This document shows positions 43,381-51,144 of a stretch of 64,000 nt of DNA, piece by piece. The notes under the pieces were generated by a model. It ran no database searches and was not told the DNA's origin. It saw nothing but the letters and a program-made list of their open reading frames with translations. Within the stretch, counting starts at the first letter, position 1, and each line of letters opens with the position of its first letter. Origin of the DNA: Sphingorhabdus pulchriflava (GTDB lineage: Bacteria > Pseudomonadota > Alphaproteobacteria > Sphingomonadales > Sphingomonadaceae); contig NZ_QRGP01000001.1 in assembly GCF_003367235.1 (NCBI RefSeq), positions 186,001 through 250,000 on the forward strand, given 5' to 3'. The translations under genes were made by a program, and so were the position numbers.

Positions 43381-45714
43381 ATGGCCTATTGGCTATGCGA
43401 CCAGCGCCGACGCCAACATAGCAGCCCAGTGATGCGTTTTGACCCGCGCTTCTGGACGCTGAACTTTCCGCGCCCGATGATGGCCTCTGTTGTGTCCAGC
43501 GGTGCTGAATCGCTGCGGGTCGACACGGTATTTTATCGGACCGATGATCTAGCCGGGTTGATATGGGACAGCGAGGATCATTGGGATCACCCGCTCCTCG
43601 CATATGAAACCAATCGGGACTACCGACGGCTGACTCTTCGGTTCCGCTGGCGATCAGGTGGCGTCATGCCGCTGGATGCGATCAACGGGCCGACGCTGAC
43701 AATCGAAGGACGCGATGCCGCAGGCCAGCCAAAGAGCTGGTTTGTGCGCCTATGGAATTATGCAGCGGGCACGGCGGAAGATGCGTTAGTGACCCTGCCG
43801 TTCAGTGCGCTGCAGGGCGGCTACATCTTGCCAGACGAAGCGGATCCGGTGTTCGCCGGCGACATCGATCGCATGTTCATTTCACTCGTTCCGCCTGATT
43901 ATGCACAGTCCGGAGTGGACAAGCCTTCGGCAACCGAGGGCTGGGTGGAAATATCCGAAATTCGCTGCGATGGTGCAGGGGTCATGCTCGATACCGGCGA
44001 CGTGATGCTGCCCGAGCACGACCTGAAAATGGCGACGGGCTATGACGATGCCTACAACCAGACGCCCGAGAGATTGTTACGCCAGATTCGTGCCCTGGGC
44101 TATCGCGGGACAATCAACCATTATGTCGGCATGAGCCATTATTACCGGCTCGAACCGCTGGGTGGCGGCCATTATGCCAGCCTCTCGGGTGGTGCATTGA
44201 ATACGCCCTGTCGAGCCTGGCATCTGGCTTTTGCCGAACGCGCCAAAGCGATGGGCTATGACCTGATCTTTTCATTGAGCTATGAACTGTTCGACGCAAA
44301 TTGCTGGAATAACTGGAAACAGCGCGCGGAAAATGGCGATCCGGCGCTAACCGGCTGGTCGCCACCTTCGACATTATTGTCGCCTGCGCATGCTGGTGCG
44401 ATGGCATATTTGCAGGCGGTGGGCAGGGCCTTTGCCTACATTCAGAAACTGGCCGGATTGCCCGTGAAATTCCAGGTCGGCGAACCCTGGTGGTGGATCA
44501 TGCCCGATGGTCGCATTTGCCTGTATGACGCAGCAGCACTGGCTGAATTCGGAGCGCTTGCTGTGTCGATTCCCGACATAAAGGGTACAAAGTCGGTGGC
44601 GCAGAATGCGATGCTCGATAAAGCGGGCGAGATCCTCGCGGCATCAACCGCGGCTCTGGTTGCAGCGGTAAAGGAGGAGGCGGGGACGTCGCCTTTTGCT
44701 AGCCATGTGCTGGTATATCTGCCGACTGTACTTGATCCATTGGCACCCGAAGCCAAGCGGGCGAATGTACCGCTCGGTTGGGCTGCCCCAGCATTCGATG
44801 TGCTGCAGCTTGAAGATTATGACTGGGTGACCAGCGGCAATCACGGGGCGACAAAACGGGCGACGCCAATGATGGCCACCCGGCTGGGGTACCCGATTGC
44901 AAACCAGCATTATTTCTCTGGTTTTGTGCTGCAACCCGCAGATCGACTGCAATGGCGCGAGATCGAATATGCGGCGGGGGCAGCACGCGAACGGGGTGTA
45001 GCGCAGGTCTTTGTCTGGGCGCTGCCTCAGGTGGCGCGCGATGGTTTTACCCATTTCAGCATAGGCGATGAAAGCGAGGGCGAGGTGATATCCTTCGAAG
45101 ACGTAGTTTTCCCCATTGAAATCGGCCGCAATGCCGAGGTTTCGGCAGAGTTTTCGACCAATATCGTGACTTTGATGACGGGTCATGAACGTCGCAACAG
45201 CGACTGGGCGGATGCGCGGCTGTCTTATGACGTCGCGCCGGGTGTACGGTCGGATAATGATCTGGCCCTGTTGCTAGATTTCTTTCGCGCGCGCCGGGGA
45301 CCCGCAATAGGATTTCGCTTCACCGATCCGTTCGACAACAGCTCGAATGAAATGACGGATGTCCCAACTGCTACCGACCAGTTGCTTGGACTGGGCAATT
45401 CTGTGCAAACCAGCTTCGCAATAGTCAAACATTATGGATCGGGCACGAACCTGCAAACCCGGCTGATAACGCGTGTGCGGCCCGAGACAGTTCTTGTTGC
45501 AGTTGACGGTGCGCCGGTGACCAACTGGCATGTTACCAGTACAGGAAAAATTGAATTCGAAACTGCGCCAGCCAATGGTGCTCAAGTGACCGCTGGTTTT
45601 CGGTTTGACGTTCCTGTGCGCTTTGCGGGGGACCGGATTGATATCAATCGCGCAACATTCGGTGCAGGCGATATGCCCAGCGTCCTCCTGGTTGAGGTCA
45701 AGGAATCACAATGA
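43381..45714 (+). CDS. GTA gp12 homologue: TIM-barrel-like N-terminus fused to DUF2460
   Basis: 777 residues. Residues about 570-777 are the DUF2460 domain that alone makes up the RcGTA gp12 distal tail protein (SFEDVVFPIEIGRNAEVSAE, GHERRNSDWADARLSYDVAP, GPAIGFRFTDPFDN). The first ~560 residues are an extra beta domain (about 40-200) and a probable TIM barrel (about 200-560), with glycosidase-like segments AKAMGYDLIFSLSYELFDAN, KFQVGEPWWWIMPDG and LQLEDYDWVTSGNH. Such N-termini are annotated as non-contractile tail sheath-type TIM barrels in some phages (from memory). The gene overlaps gp13 by 4 nt. Confidence 0.8.
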   Translation: MAYWLCDQRRRQHSSPVMRFDPRFWTLNFPRPMMASVVSSGAESLRVDTVFYRTDDLAGLIWDSEDHWDHPLLAYETNRDYRRLTLRFRWRSGGVMPLDAINGPTLTIEGRDAAGQPKSWFVRLWNYAAGTAEDALVTLPFSALQGGYILPDEADPVFAGDIDRMFISLVPPDYAQSGVDKPSATEGWVEISEIRCDGAGVMLDTGDVMLPEHDLKMATGYDDAYNQTPERLLRQIRALGYRGTINHYVGMSHYYRLEPLGGGHYASLSGGALNTPCRAWHLAFAERAKAMGYDLIFSLSYELFDANCWNNWKQRAENGDPALTGWSPPSTLLSPAHAGAMAYLQAVGRAFAYIQKLAGLPVKFQVGEPWWWIMPDGRICLYDAAALAEFGALAVSIPDIKGTKSVAQNAMLDKAGEILAASTAALVAAVKEEAGTSPFASHVLVYLPTVLDPLAPEAKRANVPLGWAAPAFDVLQLEDYDWVTSGNHGATKRATPMMATRLGYPIANQHYFSGFVLQPADRLQWREIEYAAGAARERGVAQVFVWALPQVARDGFTHFSIGDESEGEVISFEDVVFPIEIGRNAEVSAEFSTNIVTLMTGHERRNSDWADARLSYDVAPGVRSDNDLALLLDFFRARRGPAIGFRFTDPFDNSSNEMTDVPTATDQLLGLGNSVQTSFAIVKHYGSGTNLQTRLITRVRPETVLVAVDGAPVTNWHVTSTGKIEFETAPANGAQVTAGFRFDVPVRFAGDRIDINRATFGAGDMPSVLLVEVKESQ

Positions 45715-46535
45715 GCGACCCTTGGCTTGAAGGCCCAGTGACTTCTACGGCTTACGGCTGGCGTCTGGAAAGGCGCGACGGCGTCACCCTTTGTTTTACC
45801 ACGCACGACCGCGATGTTGAATTGGAAGGGATAATGTACACGGCGTCTCCCGGGATGGTTCCGACCTCGATAGTCGAAACAATCGGCCTTGAGACCGGCG
45901 GGCTTGATGTGCGTGGCGCTTTGGCTTCCGATGCTATAACCGAAGCCGATATTCTTGCCGGCCGATGGGATGGCGCACGACTTGAAATTTTCCTGTTCGA
46001 TTGGCAGCATCCCGATATTGGCCGACGATTGCTTGCCTGTGGCGAATTTGGCAGCATCTCCCTTAAAGATAGCGAATTCGAGGTCGAGTTTCTGGGACCA
46101 GCCACGCGGCTCAAAAAACCTGTGGCACCTTTTACTTCCCCAACATGTCGGGCAAAATTTGCCGAGAACGATTGCGGCCTCAATCCAGGCCGGTTTCGCC
46201 GCGAAGCGTTGGCTACATCTGGCGTATCCAATACTGTCAATTGCGCAGCGGCACCTTTGCCAAATACGGAGCATCTCCTCTCGGGCGAGTTGCGCTGGCT
46301 GCAGGGGCCTGATTGTGGCCAGCGGCATCAAATCCTGGGCGTTAATGGCGCCCAACTCGAAATTTACCCGCCATTGTCGATACCTTTCACCGAGACAAGA
46401 AGGATCGAACTTTTAGAGGGATGCGACAAGACCGTCGCCACCTGTGCGTCGCGTTTTTCCAATGCGATAAACTTTCGCGGTGAACCCTATTTACCCGGAA
46501 ATGACCTGCTCACCCGTTATCCAGGAGGCAACTAA
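45711..46535 (+). CDS. GTA DUF2163 protein (gp13)
   Basis: 274 residues of the DUF2163/phage BR0599 family: TAYGWRLERRDGVTLCFTTHDRD at the start, TASPGMVPTSIVETIGLETG, and near the C-terminus the Cys-rich tail LLEGCDKTVATCASRFSNAI. The family is a distal tail protein, with four Cys (TSPTCRAKFAENDCGLNPG, GPDCGQRH, GCDKTVATC) that in the Rhodobacter homologue bind an iron-sulfur cluster. Overlaps gp12 by 4 nt and gp14 by 1 nt. Confidence 0.92.
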   Translation: MSDPWLEGPVTSTAYGWRLERRDGVTLCFTTHDRDVELEGIMYTASPGMVPTSIVETIGLETGGLDVRGALASDAITEADILAGRWDGARLEIFLFDWQHPDIGRRLLACGEFGSISLKDSEFEVEFLGPATRLKKPVAPFTSPTCRAKFAENDCGLNPGRFRREALATSGVSNTVNCAAAPLPNTEHLLSGELRWLQGPDCGQRHQILGVNGAQLEIYPPLSIPFTETRRIELLEGCDKTVATCASRFSNAINFRGEPYLPGNDLLTRYPGGN

Positions 46536-46948
46536 TGGAACATGGTCCGCAAGAAATAGCGAGCCGTGTGCTGTCACAGTTGGGCGTGCCCTTTCGGCTC
46601 CATGGTCGCGCCAAAGGCGTTTCTCTGGATTGCGTAGGGTTGGTCGCGATTGCCATCGAATCGTATCTCGACGGACGGTCTGTGCCCCAAAATTACTCGA
46701 TGCGCGGCGATTTTTTGAACAAGGTCAGTGACTTTTTCGCTGCCTTACCATTCGAATCGCAAGCTGACGGTAGCGCAACAGCTGCTGGCGATATTTTGCT
46801 GGCCGAAGTCGGACCATCTCAACTTCACTTGGTGGTGGTGACCGAAGACGGATGGGTTCACGCACATGCGGGGCTGCGGCGAGTGGTGCGGTCGACGCCA
46901 CAAAAAGACTGGGAAATCATCCGGCATTGGCGCCTGAACGGAGAGTGA
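46535..46948 (+). CDS. GTA NlpC/P60 cell wall peptidase (gp14)
   Basis: A 137-residue peptidase located at the tail tip; cuts peptidoglycan peptides so that DNA can pass the recipient wall. The catalytic Cys33 is in GVSLDCVGLVAIAIES, the His at about 98 is in SQLHLVVVTEDG, and the third polar residue is H109 or H111 in WVHAHAG. Starts at ATG 46535 overlapping the DUF2163 stop by one nt. Confidence 0.93.
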   Translation: MEHGPQEIASRVLSQLGVPFRLHGRAKGVSLDCVGLVAIAIESYLDGRSVPQNYSMRGDFLNKVSDFFAALPFESQADGSATAAGDILLAEVGPSQLHLVVVTEDGWVHAHAGLRRVVRSTPQKDWEIIRHWRLNGE

Positions 46949-46949
46949 A

Positions 46950-49127
46950 ATGGCAACCTTGGTTTTGACCGCCGTCGGATCTGCGCTTGGCGGACCGTTG
47001 GGCGGAGCGATTGGGTCAATGCTGGGCCAGCGAATAGATACCGCCATATTGGGTGGCGGGCGAACACACGAGGGCCCTCGCCTCAAAGAACTGGAGGTTC
47101 AAACTTCCAGCTATGGCACCCAAATTCCGGGGATTTTTGGTGCGATGCGGATTGCGGGGACCGTGTTCTGGGCAACGGATCTGGTCGAACACCGCAGCAC
47201 CAGCGGGGGCGGAAAAGGTCGACCGGCAACATCCAGTTACAGCTATTCGGTCAGCCTTGCGGTTGCTCTCTCGAGCCGCCCCATCCTGCGCGTCGGCAGA
47301 ATCTGGGCCGACGGGAATCTGGTTCGTGGGGCTGGAGGCGATTTGAAAATTGATACGCAGCTGCGGCTTTACACCGGGTACGCTGATCAGCTGCCTGACC
47401 CCCTTTTATCTGCAAGCGAGGGGCTGCCGCTGTGCCCGGCCTATCGAGGGATCGCTTATGCCGTGTTTGAAGATCTCCAGCTGGCCGATTTTGGAAACCG
47501 GATCCCGTCTTTGACTTTCGAGGTCTTTGAGCGTGATACGCCTGTGGACATAGGTGACATTGCCGCCATTGGTTCGACCGGTGAAATTTCGGGCCCGACC
47601 GCCGAAACGTTGACAGGTTTTGCGCTTCAGGGCGGAAGTGCACGGGAAGCCTTGACTGATTTGCTTGCAGCATTCCCGATATTTGTGCGGCCCGAAGGCG
47701 ATCGATTGCGGATCTACCGGACCGACAGCCCGACATTGCAGACCCATGCCATAGCTGCTGCCGCATCAGTTGGTTCGAGCAGGCTTGAAAGACCTGTCAG
47801 ACAAAGGGGATCGATCGATAAATTGCCAAATTCGGTCTCGATTCGACATTATGAGCCAGCGCGAGATTTTCAACTTGGTGTTCAGCGCAACAGAAACAGC
47901 ATCGGTGGGATGGCCGAATTGCAAATCCAGTTGCCAGCTGCAATCGGTGCACACCGCGCAAGACATATCGCCGAGCAGAAATGGCGCATTTTGGCATCGG
48001 CGTTGGACACTGGCACGAGTAGATTTCCGATTGGAACTGCGTCCATCGAACTTGGTGATCTTGCAGGAGAGTTCGGGCAACACATAACCGAAATCGAACA
48101 TGGCCGCGGCTTCGTATCTGTCCGAACAGAGCACTGGCCAGCTCCCGTCGCCTACACTAGCCAAACTTCTGACGCTGGACGCGACGTTGCGGCGCCAGAT
48201 TTATTGTCGGGATCAACGATCATTCAAATTGCCGATTTGCCGCTGTTTGATGATCATAACGCTACCCGCCCAATTGTCGCTGTAGCGGCCTGCGGCACAG
48301 GAGATGGTTGGCGGAGGGCTTCGCTGGCGCTTCGTAATGGCGACCAACTTCAAGAACTTGGCTCGACCGCGCCGCAGGCGGTTATCGGGCAACTGCTTGC
48401 GCCATTGCCTTATCATCCAGCGACATGGATTGATCAAACAAATGCTGTCGAAATTCGGCTCGCGAACGAGCAAATGGATCTACCGCCCGGTACTGGTTCG
48501 CCGTTTGACCCCAGCGCACCAACATTGCTGATAGGACAAGAATTGGTTCGTTACGGCTTAGCAATATCTTTGGGCGGGCGGGACTATCGCTTGCGTCAAT
48601 TGCTGCGGGGATTTCGTGCAACCGAACAAGCGATTGTGGACCACCTTGCAGCCGCTCATGCGACGTTACTCGACAAGGCAACTCTGCTGACGCCCGATCT
48701 TTTGTCTGCTCCCATCGGATCGACTTTATTTTTCGAGGCTTCCGGACGCGGGGATTCGCAGCCTGCAACGCAATCGTTGTTGGTCGAGGCAAGGGCGATT
48801 CGGCCACTTCCTCCGGTTCATATATCCGTCGAACGCCGCGACGATGGGGCACTGGTATTGCGCTGGATAAGACGAAGCAGATTTGACCCTGGGTGGCAGG
48901 ATTTTGCGGATCAGCCTTTGGGCGAAGAGCGATTGGAATTTGATGTTACCATCAGCTACGGCGGGTCAACCCTGTACAGCGCAATCATTCAAGAAAACTC
49001 CGCAAATGTCCCGGCTTCAATCATTGAGGGATGGGGTTTGCCACCCGGTTCAAATGTCGATCTGCAGATCAGGCAATTCGGGCAATTCGCAATTTCGCAG
49101 CCTGCAACGCACAGTTTTCAGATCTGA
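46950..49127 (+). CDS. GTA tail hub protein (gp15), shorter than RcGTA homologue
   Basis: 725 residues against about 1300 in the Rhodobacter homologue. The start MATLVLTAVGSALGGPLGGA IGSMLGQRIDTAILGG and the following ELEVQTSSYGTQIPGIFG are the family N-terminus, then WATDLVEHRSTSGGGKGRPATSSYSYSVSLAVALSSRP broken over several segments. I see no GTA TIM (glycosidase-like) domain in it; a comparable TIM barrel-like region is instead at the N-terminus of gp12. It forms the central hub around the peptidase at the baseplate. One-nt gap to gp14. Confidence 0.85.
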   Translation: MATLVLTAVGSALGGPLGGAIGSMLGQRIDTAILGGGRTHEGPRLKELEVQTSSYGTQIPGIFGAMRIAGTVFWATDLVEHRSTSGGGKGRPATSSYSYSVSLAVALSSRPILRVGRIWADGNLVRGAGGDLKIDTQLRLYTGYADQLPDPLLSASEGLPLCPAYRGIAYAVFEDLQLADFGNRIPSLTFEVFERDTPVDIGDIAAIGSTGEISGPTAETLTGFALQGGSAREALTDLLAAFPIFVRPEGDRLRIYRTDSPTLQTHAIAAAASVGSSRLERPVRQRGSIDKLPNSVSIRHYEPARDFQLGVQRNRNSIGGMAELQIQLPAAIGAHRARHIAEQKWRILASALDTGTSRFPIGTASIELGDLAGEFGQHITEIEHGRGFVSVRTEHWPAPVAYTSQTSDAGRDVAAPDLLSGSTIIQIADLPLFDDHNATRPIVAVAACGTGDGWRRASLALRNGDQLQELGSTAPQAVIGQLLAPLPYHPATWIDQTNAVEIRLANEQMDLPPGTGSPFDPSAPTLLIGQELVRYGLAISLGGRDYRLRQLLRGFRATEQAIVDHLAAAHATLLDKATLLTPDLLSAPIGSTLFFEASGRGDSQPATQSLLVEARAIRPLPPVHISVERRDDGALVLRWIRRSRFDPGWQDFADQPLGEERLEFDVTISYGGSTLYSAIIQENSANVPASIIEGWGLPPGSNVDLQIRQFGQFAISQPATHSFQI

Positions 49128-49177
49128 AATGAATTTCAGAACCGTGAACATATCCGATTATATTCAGGAGATTAAAA

Positions 49178-49624
49178 GTGAGTGATGCGACATTCCGCTT
49201 CGCGCTTCCCCACCTGCATGTGGCGCAGGCGCAAAAAGAAACTACCTACAATGAGGCGCTACTTCGCATCGATGGGTTGTTACATTGTGCTGTACAAGAT
49301 GAATTGCAGACCGCGCCAAATGCTACTCCCGCAGAATCAGGCAAAATGTGGTTGATTGGTGGCTTGCCGACCGGCGAGTGGCAGGGTCGGGCGGGTATGA
49401 TTGCTTATTGGACAGGCTCCGCTTGGCGCTATTTCGTGCCGCAGCCGGGAATGGAAATTTGGCATATTGGGGCAGCCAAAGCGCTTCGATTTATCAATAA
49501 TGACTGGCAATCGGCGCAGCCTGTCCTGCCGGCAGCCGGAGGCTCGGTTGTCGATATTGAAGTCCGTTCGCAAATGGAAGCGTTGATCGGGGAGCTAAGA
49601 GCAATTGGACTATTGCCAAGTTGA
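49178..49624 (+). CDS. DUF2793 protein, end of the GTA cluster
   Basis: 148 residues starting at GTG 49178: RFALPHLHVAQAQKETTYNE ALLRIDGLLHC is the standard DUF2793 start, and MIAYWTGSAWRYFVPQPGME and LRFINNDWQSAQPVLPAAGG follow. DUF2793 proteins are receptor-binding or fibre-attachment proteins in GTAs and related phages. The C-terminus IEVRSQMEALIGELRAIGLL is a helix that could trimerise. The gap to the previous gene is 50 nt, unlike the overlaps upstream. Confidence 0.85.
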   Translation: MSDATFRFALPHLHVAQAQKETTYNEALLRIDGLLHCAVQDELQTAPNATPAESGKMWLIGGLPTGEWQGRAGMIAYWTGSAWRYFVPQPGMEIWHIGAAKALRFINNDWQSAQPVLPAAGGSVVDIEVRSQMEALIGELRAIGLLPS

Positions 49625-49747
49625 GGTTATGGTGAATCAAATTTTACGGCCTCGCTCATATGGTTAGAAGCTGTAAAGGCTCGTCTGTATTTTTTCTCAA
49701 ATCGCGAAATGGCGACATTTTGGCAACAGTTTCAGGGTAAAGTTAGC

Positions 49748-49776
49748 TTGCAACTGCAGTTTAGAATCTGTAGAAA
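49748..49776 (+). promoter_or_regulatory. Candidate ompA promoter
   Basis: TTGCAA (49748-49753), 17-bp spacer, TAGAAA (49771-49776), about 45 bp before the OmpA start. The 197-bp region between DUF2793 and the OmpA gene holds no other gene and no clear terminator for the GTA cluster. Confidence 0.4.
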
Positions 49777-49821
49777 CTCGAGACCGATTTTTGATTCCTA
49801 AGAAAGAAAAGGGGAAAGTTG

Positions 49822-50943
49822 ATGCGTAAGTTAGCCATAGGTTTGGCACTCGCTTCCACTGCTCTGGCAACACCTTCAATGGCTCGTGACGGCCAGTGGT
49901 ATGTTGGCGTAGACGGCGGTGCGATGGTCGTTGAAGATTTGAAAGCGGATATCGGCGCAGCGCCGATTGAAGGTTCGCTCGATACTGATACCGGATACGA
50001 TTTCGGTGCTGTAGTCGGTTATGATTTTGGTGGTTTCCGTCTGGAAGCTGAAACTTCCTACCGTGAAGCTGATATTGCGGGTTTCTCGAGCAGCGTACCC
50101 GGGATTCCCAGCACTGCCGGTACGGCTCTGGCTGGAAGCGGTTCCTATGCCACTGCAGGTGACGCGAATGCGCTGAGCTTCATGGTCAATGGTTTGCTCG
50201 ATTTCGGCGACGATGACGGCCTTCAGGGCTTTGTCGGTGGCGGCGTCGGTGTTGCGCGCGTTGATGTGCACAATATCTTTGCTGCTCCCGCATGGCTGGA
50301 TGACTCCGACACTGGCTTTGCTTGGCAGGCACTCGCTGGCATCCGTGCTCCCTTGAGCGACAGCTGGGACGTTGGCCTGAAGTATCGTTTCTTCAACGCG
50401 CCGGGTGTCGATCTGGTTGATCGCCTTGGTCGTGACGTAAGCACGCGCTTCCGCTCACACTCGCTGATGGGCAGCCTGGTTTACAACTTTGGTGGTGAAC
50501 CTGAGCCGGTGGAAGTAGCACCGCCGCCGCCGCCGCCGGTTGTGGCACCGCCGCCGCCGCCGCCACCCCCGCCCCCGCCGCCTGCACCGGTTTGCAACAG
50601 CGGTCCGTACATTGTGTTCTTCGACTGGGATAAGTCGAACCTGCGCCCGGATGCTGCGTCGACCCTCGACAACGCTGTGGCTCAGTATGCAAATTGCGGC
50701 AACGCACGCGTTATGCTTGCCGGTCACGCCGACAAGTCGGGTGCAGCAAGCTATAACGTTGGCCTGTCTCAGCGTCGTAACGCCACCGTTCGTTCGTATC
50801 TCGAATCGAAGGGTGTACCGGGCGGCGTGATCGCAACTGAAGCCTTTGGTGAAACAGCTCCGCTGGTTCAGACGGCTGATGGTGTTCGCGAAGCACAGAA
50901 CCGTCGCGTTGAAGTGAGCTATGGTCCGGGTTCGGGCATGTAA
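49822..50943 (+). CDS. OmpA family outer membrane protein
   Basis: 373 residues: signal peptide MRKLAIGLALASTALATPSMA; an N-terminal eight-stranded beta-barrel-like domain (WYVGVDGGAMVVEDLKADIG, FGAVVGYDFGGFRLEAETSY, LKYRFFNA); a hinge of proline runs (APPPPPPVVAPPPPP, 12 further prolines); and a C-terminal OmpA peptidoglycan-binding domain (FFDWDKSNLRPDAAS, AGHADKSGAASYNVGLSQRR, NRRVEVSYGPG). ATG 49822 with GGGGAAAG upstream; an in-frame codon at 49819 is not preferred. Strong terminator follows. Abundant structural protein of the outer membrane. Confidence 0.93.
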   Translation: MRKLAIGLALASTALATPSMARDGQWYVGVDGGAMVVEDLKADIGAAPIEGSLDTDTGYDFGAVVGYDFGGFRLEAETSYREADIAGFSSSVPGIPSTAGTALAGSGSYATAGDANALSFMVNGLLDFGDDDGLQGFVGGGVGVARVDVHNIFAAPAWLDDSDTGFAWQALAGIRAPLSDSWDVGLKYRFFNAPGVDLVDRLGRDVSTRFRSHSLMGSLVYNFGGEPEPVEVAPPPPPPVVAPPPPPPPPPPPPAPVCNSGPYIVFFDWDKSNLRPDAASTLDNAVAQYANCGNARVMLAGHADKSGAASYNVGLSQRRNATVRSYLESKGVPGGVIATEAFGETAPLVQTADGVREAQNRRVEVSYGPGSGM

Positions 50944-50970
50944 TCACTTCGCTCTAAGCGAATAGGATAA

Positions 50971-50997
50971 GGGCCAGCCTAACCGCTGGCCCTTTTC
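50971..50997 (+). terminator. Terminator after the OmpA gene
   Basis: GGGCCAGC (50971-50978) and GCTGGCCC (50985-50992) form an 8-bp perfect stem with a 6-nt loop, followed by TTTTCTTTT. Classic rho-independent terminator 28 nt after the stop codon. Confidence 0.93.
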
Positions 50998-51144
50998 TTT
51001 TGTTCGACACCCGAACAAGAAAGCCTCAGCCATGCAATTCAAAATTCAGTATCGGTTCCAGTGACGTCCATGGGCATAGCGCAAGCCCATTGACGACCAA
51101 TCATGTTCCCAATTGTTTTGATTATCGACTGCCAATTCGGTCTA

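Larger units (their letters stand above)
32203..49624 (+). mobile_element. Gene transfer agent (RcGTA-like) structural cluster
   Basis: The gene order terS, terL, portal, DUF6127, prohead protease, HK97 capsid, connector, head closure, DUF3168, major tail protein, gp10, tail chaperone, short tape measure, DUF2460, DUF2163, NlpC/P60, tail hub, DUF2793 follows the Rhodobacter capsulatus GTA genes g1-g15. Supporting a GTA over a prophage: no integrase, repressor, replication or lysis genes, no att-like repeats seen, a very short tape measure (200 aa) and the gp10-type gene. Deviations are the portal-toxin fusion and immunity gene, the fibre-like block after the capsid, a minus-strand gene at 41462-41803 and the gp12/gp15 domain arrangement. 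Confidence 0.9.

Noticed and set aside
32203-49624. Active prophage
   Set aside because: No integrase, repressor, replication or lysis genes, no att-like flanking repeats, and gp10 and short tape measure point to a GTA.
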